64,000 bases of DNA from Caprella mutica (lineage: Eukaryota > Arthropoda > Malacostraca > Amphipoda > Caprellidae), in NCBI GenBank assembly GCA_947561585.1, contig CANNZV010001180.1, forward strand, positions 109,262 to 173,261. The letters run 5' to 3'. The notes below the pieces were generated by a model that saw nothing but the letters and a program-made list of their open reading frames with translations, was not told the origin of the DNA and did not search any database. Position numbers and translations under genes: made by a program. Each line of letters starts with the position of its first letter. Position 1 is the stretch's first letter. Below are positions 43,815 to 54,057 of the stretch, one piece after another.

Positions 43815-45965
43815 AGATCCAATATTATTTCACTTGCATCAAATATTATTTCACTTGCATCAAATATTATTTCACTTGCACCAAATAATATTTCACTTGC
43901 ATCAAATATTATTTCACTTGCATCAAATAATATTTCACTTGCATCAAATAATATTTCACTTGCATCAAATAATATTTCACTTGCATCAAAAAATATTTCA
44001 CTTGCATCAAAAATTATTTCACTTGCATCAAATAATATTTCACTTGCATCAAAAATTATTTCACTTGCATCAAAAATTATTTCACTTGTATCAAATATTA
44101 TTTCACTTGCATCAAATATTATTTCACTTGCATCAAATATTATTTCACTTGCATCAAATATTATTTCACTTGCATCAAATATTATTTCACTTGCATCAAA
44201 TAATATTTCACTTGCATCAAATATTATTTCACTTACATCAAATATTATTTCACTTGCATCAAATATTTTTTCACTTGCATCAAATAATATTTCACTTGCA
44301 TCAAATAATATTTCACTTGCATCAAATAATATTTCACTTGCATCAAATATTATTTCACTTGCATCAAATATTATTTCACTTGCATCAAATAATATTTCAC
44401 TTGCATCAAATAATATTTCACTTGCATCAAATATTATTTCACTTGCATCAAATAATATTTCACTTGCATCAAATATTATTTCACTTGCATCAAATAATAT
44501 TTCACTTGCATCAAATAATATTTCACTTGCATCAAATAATATTTCACTTGCATCAAATAATATTTCACTTGCATCAAAAATTATTTCACTTGCATCAAAT
44601 ATTATTTCACTTGCATCAAATATTATTTCACTTGCATCAAATAATATTTCACTTGCATCAAATATTATTTCACTTGCATCAAATATTATTTCACTTGCAT
44701 CAAATATTATTTCACTTGCACCAAATATTATTTCACTTGCATCAAATATTATTTCACTTGCATCAAATAATATTTCACTTGCATCAAATAATATTTCACT
44801 TGCAAGAAAATAATATTTCACTTGCATCAAATAATATTTCACTTGCATCAAATAATATTTCACTTGCATCAAATAATATTTCACTTGCATCAAATAATAT
44901 TTCACTTGCATCAAATATTATTTCACTTGCATCAAATATTATTTCACTTGCATCAAATATTATTTCACTTGCATCAAATATTTTTTCACTTGCATCAAAT
45001 ATTATTTCACTTGCATCAAATATTATTTCACTTGCATCAAATAATATTTCACTTACATCAAATATTATTTCACTTGCACCAAAATTATTTCACTTGCATC
45101 AAATAATATTTCACTTGCATCAAATAATATTTCACTTGCATCAAATAATATTTCACTTGCATCAAATATTATTTCACTTGCATCAAATATTATTTCATTT
45201 GCATCAAAAATTATTTCACTTGCATCAAATATTATTTCACTTGCATCAAATATTATTTCACTTGCATCAAATATTATTTCACTTGCATCAAATATTATTT
45301 CACTTGCATCAAATAATATTTCACTTGCATCAAATATTATTTCACTTGCATCAAATAATATTTCACTTGCATCAAATATTATTTCACTTGCATCAAATAT
45401 TATTTCACTTGCATCAAATAATATTTCACTTGCATCAAATATTATTTCACTTGCATCAAATATTATTTCACTTGCATCAAATATTATTTCACTTGCATCG
45501 AATATTATTTCACTTGCATCAAATATTATTTCACTTGCATCAAATATTATATCACTTGCATCAAACATTATTTCACTTAGATCAAATAATATTTCACTTA
45601 GATCAAATAATATTTCACTTGCATCAAATATTATTTCACTTGCATCAAATATTATTTCACTTGCATCAAATATTATTTCACTTGCATCAAAAATTATTTC
45701 ACTTAGATCAAATAATATTTCATTTGCATCAAACATTATTTCACTTAGATCAAATATTATTTCACTTGCATCAAACATTATTTCACTTAGATCAAATAAT
45801 ATTTCACTTGCATCAAATATTATTTCATTTGCATCAAATATCATTTCATTTGCATCAAATATTTTTTCACTTGGATCAAGAATTATTTCACATGGATCAA
45901 ATTCAAATTCACTTGGATAAAATTGATATTATCTTGGATCAAATATTATTTCATTTGGATCAACT
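43815..45965. repeat. 21-bp minisatellite, about 102 copies
   Basis: Unit TTTCACTTGCATCAAATATT plus one A; the two main variants are AATATTATT and AATAATATT. The right 400 bases degrade (CTTAGATC, TTGGATC). The unit is seven codons with few stops in any frame, so the long open frames on both strands, up to 713 codons, are repeat artefacts. One frame-changing unit near 44804 (GCAAGAAAATAA) breaks the phase. Confidence 0.95.
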
Positions 45966-46264
45966 AGACCTGTAAAATGTATAGTTGGGTTTGTTCTTTC
46001 CCGACTTTACCTCTCACCGTAAGGACAATACTGTTTAGAAGCACAGTTGTGTAAAAACTCACCCAAGTGTGCCTCTCACTGCACACACCATTTGGTGTTG
46101 AGGTAAAGTTAGGTAACTCCACACTCGAGTTTACCACTCACTAAATGCGTGAAATGAGTGTATAACCTAGCAGGAGTTACCCAACTTTACCGTTCAGTAA
46201 ATATAAGATTAGACGTGCAAGGTAAAGTATGGTTAGTTCTGACAGGATCGTAGTTACCCAACTT
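45966..46264. other. Short stretch with repeated CCCAACTTTACC words
   Basis: Words close to GTTACCCAACTTTACCTCTC and its inverse (GGTAAAGT) recur four to five times. There is no gene. It may be a decayed repeat end. Confidence 0.35.
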
Positions 46265-46700
46265 TACCTCTCAACCCTCCATTTATCAATTTCCAAACCC
46301 TACTCATATCAGAACTGAAATCTGTGAATTTTCGCTCAAAATATTTCCTTTTCTTCATCCTCAATTGTTTAGTTACCATATTTCTGAATCAATTATATGT
46401 AACTTGACTCATTTTGCCCATTCTGTAAAGTACATAATAATTAGAGCGTTTCTTTATATCATCTATTGACTCTCTATCAATCCATGGTTTGCTAACATTC
46501 TAACTGTCTTAGTCTTTATGGGGCAGTGTCTATTATAGTACTGTTAAAGAGTATCGCCAAGAGCAGCTATACCACCATCAACATCATTACAATTTATAAT
46601 AGGAGAAAAGTCAAGTGAAGATATAGAATGGAAAAAGTTTGATAGTGCATACTCAGTTTGAACTCTATAAGAAACCAACCTTCAAGCCTGATGAGGTGTA
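46265..46700 (-). pseudogene. LINE relic, linker region before RT
   Basis: Minus-strand frames give APIKTKTVRMLANHG then FRNMVTKQLRMKKRKYFERKF and RVWKLINGGLRGK. This is the pattern of the segment between endonuclease and RT in non-LTR retrotransposons (PIKTK...PWIT...YR N..T...R.AK..Y...F...W..IN). Several stops and frame changes. It may belong to the same family as 26540-28540, whose copy starts just after this region. Confidence 0.55.
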
Positions 46701-47388
46701 ACAAAAAAGTATTTATGAATATTAAATATTAAGTAGTGATCTGATATGTCTAGACTATATACCATAAAGATATATTGTATACAACAAAATAATATTGTTT
46801 TAATCAGACTAAAATATGTATACAATACCTAGAGAGTTTTCAAGATTGTTGTTTGAACTCAAAATTGAAGGTATTTTATAGGAATCAATCTTTCAAATAG
46901 ATTATATCTATTCATCATCAAGCTGTAGTGATGCAAACACATCAATTGTGTATGCATAACTGCTATCATGAACCTATATGATTGTGTGTAAGTAACATTC
47001 AAAGTTAGTTACCGATCGACTCGCACGAGATACACACCTTATCTCAAGTCTTAGTTATTGAGACCGTTACTTGTGAGCGTTTTAGTGAAGTTACACAGTG
47101 TATTTACCATTGCTTGATAATCGAATATATTCTTTTTAAAGTGTTAATTATACTAAGTTATTATCCTAAATACAGTTAAGCTTGGACCAGATGCCTTAGG
47201 TCGGAACCATATTGGCAAGGTGGTTCTAGGGCATGGTACCATGAGTATTTAGTAGAAAGAGATATATTGAGAAAAAGAAATCTGAAAATAGTAAACTGAG
47301 TAAGATTCTAATCACACGTAACCCATATAGTGAACCGTTATAAGGTTTCACAGTTGATGAGATAACCCCACAGGGGGACCCGTCACAT

Positions 47389-47406
47389 TGGTGGCAGTAT
47401 GGTGCG
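47389..47406 (+). promoter_or_regulatory. Probable primer-binding site of the older gypsy element
   Basis: TGGTGGCAGTATGGTGCG follows a CACAT that may end the LTR. A TGG start is expected because tRNAs end in CCA. Which tRNA would match cannot be decided by eye. Confidence 0.55.
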
Positions 47407-48483
47407 TGATTAAGTAATTCGAATTTAATGAACGGAAATTCAATTACTAAAGTAAAAGTTTGAAAGCTTTGTAGTTTACTAAAAACTAAGTTAACCATCT
47501 GATTGGAGAGTATTTGATTACAGCAAGACCGGGTTTTGCGACCCTATATGACGGTACGATTCAATTAAGGTGTTCAGTTTTTGTGATAAAGTATAAAGAA
47601 TTTTCAACTCAAGATCAAGCAAACGGCATCTCGAAAATTATCGGAAGGATAAGGAGAGTACAGATGGCCTAATTTGAAATTTGAATGAGAGCAGAGACAA
47701 TCAGTGAGACTAACCAGTCTGGAAAATTCTGGAAAATTCTGGAAAAATCTGGAGAAGTCTGGAAAAATCTGGAAAAATCTGGAAAACACGGAGGGAGGAA
47801 GCGAAACTGAAGGGTAAAGGATTGCACGTTGGCGAATGGTGATGAAAAACATTCGATTAATCAATAAACAACATGCAAAAAAGCCGTAAATCAACCAGAA
47901 ATTGAGAGTCTAAATAGTTTAAATACTACACCTGAAAAGTATTTATTCAAACTGCTACATTCAGTGTACATTCAGTGTACAGTTAACATCAGAGAAAAAA
48001 TTACCGACAAAACCTGATAAGAAGGACCCACTGTACATGGAACCGGAAGTTAAGTATAATATAACGATATAAGCGTTACGTCATCCTTGTTATTTTCAGT
48101 CTCATCTTTGAAGCGATCAGAGAATGTTCTTTTTATAGAGCTGAGTTCAGTGGTGAATTAATCTGTCCTGCTTAGTCAAGAGTGTTTGTGTGAATAAGCA
48201 ATAAGTAGAAGGTCAGTTAGAAGAAATTAATTAATCTTTATTGCAGCAATTATAATTATAGGATGTATGTTGTCATGCATTTCTTTCAGCTTTGTAATAT
48301 TATTGATTGTTGTTTATTATTGATAGGTATAAATATTTAATTTTATAATATTATTGATTTAACAAATATTGCTCTATTTTTGAATGATTTATTTTTATGA
48401 TATTATTTTTTTTCTTTCATAATTTGTGATTACACGCACACTTGTTTAAGTACACACTAACATTTAATTAGGAATGAGAACAT
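47407..48483 (+). other. Leader of the older gypsy element
   Basis: Non-coding stretch between primer site and gag. It includes short direct repeats of CTGGAAAAATCTGGA at 47719-47788. No gene is seen. Confidence 0.4.
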
Positions 48484-49730
48484 ATGCCAACTTCGGAGGA
48501 CGAAGTGGTTAATCCTGAATCTGTAGAGCTAAGATCTGGAAGAAAGACAAAACCACGAATTAAGAAAAGTAAACAGAATATTACACCCCCAAAAAATCAG
48601 ATACACAGCAACAGAACATAAATAGGATAGATAAACAAACAAACACAGAAACAATGTCGGTTGAATTGACACAAGCTCAACTCCAAGAGATAATTAAAAG
48701 TAGAAGTACGACAATAATTAATTCTGATTCGTTGCCGATATTCAGAGGAAGAAGGAGGCCAGAAGATCCAGCTTTCGAGGAAAAAAACACATTTTAGCAA
48801 CATTTGAGTCTATTAAATAATCATATATCCAGTTTAGGAGACAAGGACGATGCAGAAAAGAAGAAGATCCTTCTCAGAAGCGCTGACTGCAAGCTGGGAG
48901 ATTTTCAAATTACTGTTAATAACGTTGTTAACGGAAAAACATTTAAAGATAGCACCTACGAAGAAATATGCACGGTATTAGAAGATATATATGTGCAGAA
49001 AGACAGCAAGGATATCTACAGTGTATGTCACGAATTATACACTAATAAATTGAAAGATGAAACTACAGCTGCCAGTGATATATTAAGTACATTGGAAAAG
49101 ATTGGAGAGGTCACAGATCATATATTGAATGACGAAACAATGAACGCGCAATTTCCAGTAAAACTTGCAGCTGAAACTAATCAGGCATACAACAACAGAT
49201 TGAAAAAGCACGCAAAGGATCTAATGAATACAGCAATGTATTTAACGATATTGGGACCACAGATCAACCCCAGTATCGTCAAGGGAGTCATTGAAGGACC
49301 GTTCAAAACAACAGCTAATTTACTGTCCGCTACAACAAAGAAAATAAGATCTTTGCCACATGACAAAAAAATCCTAATACCAAAGAAAAATTTCAATGAC
49401 ACAGAAACTTTTGTGATAGAAAAAACTGATCAAAGAGTAGGTGAGAATCAAGGTAATTATCACGATGATATGCAGGAAGAAACAGAAGCATATTACGCAT
49501 ATGATGCAAGAAACAGAGGTACAGCAGGTAGGTATGCACATAGAAGCAGATACAGATACAACCACACAGGAAGAACAAATGTACCAAACACGAATACCTA
49601 CCCACCACAGCAAAATAGTGATACAATTAAGTGCTTTAGATGCAATAATCTAGGCCACATAGGAAGAGAATGCCGTGCTCAACAACCTTTTAATCGAGGA
49701 CAGAGCAAGGATTTTCGAAAAAAAATGTAA
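48484..49730 (+). pseudogene. gag: Gag of the older gypsy element, frameshifted with one stop
   Basis: The frame from ATG 48484 (MPTSEDEVVNPESVELRSGRK) joins, after a one-base shift at a CCCCCAAAAAA run (48586-48596), the frame with KKSDTQQQNINRIDKQ and MSVELTQAQLQEI. An in-frame TAG at 48795 interrupts it; the rest (48804-49730) is open. The C terminus has one canonical zinc knuckle, CFRCNNLGHIGREC. The region RYAHRSRYRYNHTGR before it is Arg/Tyr-rich and would bind RNA. The frame ends with the heptamer A-AAA-AAA just before ATG TAA. Confidence 0.85.
49718..49724 (+). promoter_or_regulatory. Canonical -1 ribosomal frameshift heptamer at the gag end
   Basis: In the gag frame the last codons read CGA AAA AAA ATG TAA, giving the slippery heptamer A AAA AAA four bases before the stop. 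The -1 frame is open across this point and leads straight into the protease. This is the established gag-pol expression mode in many retroelements. Confidence 0.75.
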
Positions 49731-50306
49731 ATACGAACACTGAAATAAATACAACAAATAAAGTTAGTAAACAACATGGTAGGGTTAATTTAACTAAACA
49801 TTTAACAAAAACAAATGCGATATCGGTCGGTAACTCCGTACACACATGTGAATTAAACATGAATAAATTAGATCCGGTGTACGTTAAATTCAATGGTGAA
49901 CTTAATTCGTCACTCAATGCAAGAAATCAATGCGAATGTAAAAATAAGTTCGATTTATTAAGAGAAGTAGAGTTAAGCGTTGAGGAGCAAATAACAAGCG
50001 AAACGTATATTACAGCTCAGTTCGTAAAAAATAAAGATGAATTAAGCGGATTGACGGACTGTCATTATACGATAAAAGGGACTTCTAAGCCAACGATAAT
50101 TTTACATAGTAAAGAATTTGATTGGGAGGCTTTAATAGATTCAGGAAGTGAACGAACGATTTTAAACAGTCGTAATTTTAAATACATGGCGAGTAACGAA
50201 GACATAATGAAATCGGACGTAACTATTAAAGGCATAAACGGACGTTCCGAAGTAAAAGGTGAAATAAATTTTGTATTATTATCAAAGTCAAATAAACAAA
50301 GAGTAA
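49719..50306 (+). pseudogene. Protease of the older gypsy element, interrupted
   Basis: The -1 frame after gag runs through VNTNTEINTTNKVSKQHGR to the retropepsin domain with FDWEALIDSGSERTILN (catalytic Asp in DSG). It is cut at 50307 by a CCCAGG-ended insertion. The expected C-terminal piece NSLPYDVILGRDVL reappears at 53933-54002 on the other side, which locates the insertion within the protease. Confidence 0.85.
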
Positions 50307-50908
50307 CCCAGGTAGCAATGAATGTTATTTAAATGTTAGAATAATATTATCCTGTAACCAAAAGTAATGTTATTTTCAATGTTAAAATAACATTATAAAA
50401 ATGTTATATTTTCAATGTTAACATAATATTACAACCGAACCTTGAAATAACATTGGGAAATAATATTGAATGTTATGTTGTAATATTAATATAACATTTA
50501 AAAAATGTTTAATAATGTTATTTTGATATTAAACAAATGTTATCTAACATTTGTTTATTACGAACAAACCTTATAATAACATTGGGATACAATATTTAAT
50601 GTTATGTTGTAATATTAAAATAACATTTAAAAAATGTTAAATAATGTTATTGTAATATCAAAAAATGTTAATATAACATTTTTTATTAATAAAAAAACAT
50701 AATTTAACATTTTTCAAATGTTATTTTAATATTACAACATAACATTCAATGTTATTTCCCAATGTTATTTTAAGGTTCGGTTGTAATATTATGTTAACAT
50801 TGAAAATATAACATTTTTATAATGTTATTTTAACATTGAAAATAACATTACTTTTGGTTACAGGATAATATTATTCTAACATTTAAATAACATTCATTGC
50901 TACCTGGG
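50307..50908. mobile_element. 602-bp near-perfect palindromic element
   Basis: Both ends read CCCAGGTAGCAATGAATGTT inward, and the arms agree almost base for base for about 270 bases around an axis near 50607. Arms are built from alternating AATGTTAT/ATAACATT words. No coding potential. The near-identity of the arms indicates a young element or arm-to-arm correction. Confidence 0.85.
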
Positions 50909-51059
50909 ATATGTATGTTCAATAATACATACCAACATGTACTATGTTCAATTATACATACCAACATGTATGTTCATTAATAAATACTAACATGTATGTT
51001 CAATAATACATTAATACATACCAACATGTATGTTCAATAATAAATGCTAACATGTATAT
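50909..51059. repeat. Short minisatellite CCAACATGTATGTTCAATAA
   Basis: Five to six copies of a unit of about 28 bases, continuing for one more unit after the TTAA element at 52332. The TTAA element therefore inserted into it. Confidence 0.7.
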
Positions 51060-51063
51060 TTAA

Positions 51064-52327
51064 GGGGACCGTCCGTAAATTTTGTAAACAAATTTATTAA
51101 TAAAGCTACGGTTATGAAACTTAGTTCCTAAATATAAAATTGAATAATATTATGTTTTTGTTCCTGGCATTTTTTCGATTAGACGCATAGAAAACAAGTT
51201 ATTCGAATTTCGAACGAATTTCGAACTGGGTATTCAAACATGTACTTCTAATACAGTTTTGTAGCTACGGGTTTGCGGTTTTTTTCATTCGATTTTCCTG
51301 GTGATTCTCTACAAAAGCCCGAGGATCGATTTTTGAATTTCGAATTAGTTTACGAAAAATTTGATTTTTCGTGAAAAAACTAAAATTTTCAAAAAAAAAA
51401 TTATATTTCTAAAAAAAAAAAATTATATTTCGAAATTCAAAAATCGATCCTAACGCTTTTGTAGAAAATTACCAGGAGAATCGAATGAAAAAAACCGCAA
51501 ACCCGTAGCTACAAAACTGTATTAGAAGTACATGTTTGAATACCAAAAAGTTAGTAATTTTTCAACTGCAAGAAAAATGAGTTCAAAGTTTTTATTTGGA
51601 CTATGTATGGCACTAAATCCCCGCGGGGCGAAGTGCCCCGCTATTACTACTCAAAGGTAGTGGGTATCACTGGGCGCCACCCAGCTCTCTGTAGTAAAGT
51701 TTTACATAGCCAAACAACAACCGCTACAGAAAAAAAAACAACAACAAACAACGAACACCCATCAATATCCTCCGGGTTGATAGTCATGGGAGGGTCCAGC
51801 CTCATCACGCCGACGACGCTTCGGTGTCATCTTTGCTGGTGTACTAGCCTCACTATTCCTTCTCTTCAGAGTTGTCTTTTCAGTAGAAAGACCCAGACGT
51901 GTCAAAAGAAAGCCATGAACATTACCAAAGTTATGAACAAGAGCTGTATCAGTAGTGACGAACTGAACTCTGTCGAGTTTAGCGTCCTTCACTTTGAGAA
52001 CTCTCGTCCACAACTGCCAGATCTATTTTATTAGAATGCTTCTGAGAGGCTAACTTTGAATAACAGTTAGCCAATTGTGAAACAATGATGTAATTAGCAG
52101 CCACTTAGCTAGGCACGCATGTGCCAAATCTAAGAGTTAGGCGGCTCACCCACGCTGTGCCAGATGTAATGGCGCGCCAAATTCCAAGCTCCCAACCCCT
52201 GTGGAAGGGGAGGGGGGTGATAAACAGCTGATTTTTCTTTGTGAGATCAATCTTAGTAATATAAACTAGCTATTTAAGCAATAAGAAAAATATTGAAAAT
52301 TTAGTGATTTAATCACGGACGGTCCCC
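51064..52327. mobile_element. TTAA-type (piggyBac-like) element, copy 2
   Basis: Flanked by TTAA (51060-51063, 52328-52331), ends GGGGACCGTCCGT inverted. Same 1264-base length as copy 1 at 15438-16701, in the same orientation. The differences I see are in homopolymer runs (A tracts near 51391 and 51730) and a few substitutions. Confidence 0.87.
51762..52022 (-). CDS. Possible terminal exon of the TTAA element, copy 2
   Basis: The translated product is the same as in copy 1 (16136-16396), including the basic PKRRRR tail. The upstream TAAAATAG possible splice acceptor is also kept. Function unknown. Confidence 0.35.
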   Translation of the reverse strand: MWQLWTRVLKVKDAKLDRVQFVTTDTALVHNFGNVHGFLLTRLGLSTEKTTLKRRNSEASTPAKMTPKRRRRDEAGPSHDYQPGGY

Positions 52328-52436
52328 TTAATAATACATACCAACATTTATGTTCAATAATTCCTTCCAATTAACCTCATGAGGGAACATCGCGGGGATA
52401 TTGCTGGAAGGTTATTTTGCAATTGGTGATGGAATT

Positions 52437-52691
52437 CTAGAAGACTTGAAGATTACAGGAAGGATAAACAAAAGAATGCAGGCGACAGTCGAATTCTTTA
52501 TACACAACTGTCACGAGCATTCGATTTAGCATATCCTCCACTGTGTATGGACGTCGTACGGTACACCTCTCTGGCTTAACATTGTGGAGGTGGCGGGGCT
52601 TCTGACCGACTGGTGCGCACAACTTGGAGGAGGGAGTCGACTGAAGATATAATCTTTGTTTCTTACGGATGTCATGATAATTTCTAGACAT
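52437..52691 (-). pseudogene. Conserved peptide fragment in the CCCAGG insertion, copy 2
   Basis: Open for 84 codons: MSRNYHDIRKKQ at the start, then CAPVGQKPRHLHNVKPERC, then YTVEDMLNRMLVTVVYKEFD and HSFVYPS. The last 30 residues match the fragment at 20180-20290. It is not known to me. It could be an exon of a gene carried by this element family. Confidence 0.4.
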
Positions 52692-53305
52692 TTTTACTAA
52701 AAAACACCTAGCTAATTCACTTCACTCGCAACTTATTCAAGCACATGCAGGCTCACAGCACAAAGACGAAGGACGCACTGAAAACGAATATACCGCCAAG
52801 AACGTACCACATGCATAAACATGAGTAATGAAATAATAATATTTAGAAGACCAAGTAATTAAAATAATACAATTTACTCTATGGTCTAAAACCTCATAGA
52901 AAGTAACATATTGGGATAATATAGATCAATCAATTACAATGTAAATGTTGAAATCCACTTAAAACTTTATCCGTAGATGGCGCTGGTGTTACAATGAGCG
53001 CGTGAATTTTGTGTTTCAGTTACCATGTATGTACGTAGCATAACACATACGTGAGTTGCCAGTTAGTTAATTCAATAAATTGGTAACTGTTATAAATTTG
53101 AAGTGAAAAACTGTTACAAACAATATTTAATAGGTAATCGAAATGATATTTATACTTTTAATTGAAAGTGTTCTATATGTATAACGAGAGAAGAATAGAA
53201 CCCATGATAAGTAAAAGATTTCAAATTAAAATAATTGGGTACTTAATTAACGTAACAGTAAAACGTATTTAAATTGAGAACTCATTTTGAATAAGTAGGT
53301 ATATT

Positions 53306-53462
53306 GGGTAAACACCCAATTCTCGGACAAACACAGTTTACGAACAGTGGGCGTGATCCCCAGGATCCGACAGGCTTAAATTAATGAATTCTGCTTATAA
53401 TAAACATTTGATTGGCCATATGATCGATAACTGTGTTATGTTCGGTAATTGGGTGTTTACCC
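53306..53462. mobile_element. Small hairpin element, 157 bp
   Basis: Ends inward: GGGTAAACACCCAATTCTCG and GGGTAAACACCCAATTACCG, continuing to ACACAGTT. No coding capacity. Terminus related to the GGGTAA hairpin family, but the internal sequence differs. Confidence 0.75.
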
Positions 53463-53931
53463 TTGTAAGATACATGGAAATCTTCACTAAATCAAAATGG
53501 AATTAGGTATATAGTGGAAACGTTTTGTAGGTATGATTTTCTATCATAATACGTATGTAAAGTTATATTTTAGTATTTATTTTAAACATTATTCAAATAG
53601 TATGTTGAATATTGTTATATTATTTACGTATAACCTTATTATAATACTAACTTATAATCTTATTATAACATTAAAATATAAGTATTATTTTAATGTTATC
53701 GAGTAACCTTATTATAATATATATGCATAATCTTAATATAATAAAGCTTTCGAATATTTAGTACTAATGTTATATTTATATTTTTATAAGGTTAGATTAT
53801 AACATGAACTTCTAATATTATAAGCTAATGTTAAAATAATATTAATATAATAATCCAAAAATAACATTCAACATAAATATAACATTCAAACATTATAATA
53901 ACATTAATATAATGTTCGATTGCTAGCTGGG

Positions 53932-54057
53932 AAACGCTTTACTAATCGATAACAACAGTCTACCCTATGACGTCATATTAGGAAGGGACGTGTTAACGAA
54001 CGCGTAAATTGATTTTGATAAAAATATTTTGAAGTTAGGTGAAGAAAAAATTCCGTT
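53932..54057 (+). pseudogene. C-terminal end of the older gypsy protease
   Basis: Reads NALLIDNNSLPYDVILGRDVLTNA, a stop, then IDFDKNILKLGEEKIPLWKN. ILGRD is the C-terminal retropepsin box. The next frame (from 54058) continues into the RT, so another frame change lies near 54055. Confidence 0.8.

Larger units (their letters stand above)
50307..53931. mobile_element. CCCAGG-bounded insertion in the gypsy protease, about 3.6 kb
   Basis: Left end CCCAGGTAGCAATGAATGTT; right end inward CCCAGCTAGCAATCGAACAT. It shares with the 19735-23429 element the terminus, the overall length and an internal homologous block (52380-52570 against 19985-20285, including AGGAAGGATAAACAAAAGAA). It contains a complete palindrome (50307-50908), a short minisatellite, the TTAA element copy 2 and a small hairpin element (53306-53462). 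It may be one element with later insertions, or two neighbouring ones; the target duplication is unclear. Confidence 0.6.

Noticed and set aside
43748..45975. 388- and 713-codon open frames in the 21-bp array
   Set aside because: Open on both strands because of the seven-codon unit; a repeat artefact.
47604..47894. 96-codon minus-strand frame in the older gypsy leader
   Set aside because: Its FSRFFQ repeats come from the CTGGAAAAATCTGGA direct repeats; no independent support.
48804..50306. Hairpin saturation in the older gypsy element
   Set aside because: Scanned parts of gag and RT for the stem-loop excess seen at 31866-36420; only occasional stems of 5-6, as expected by chance.
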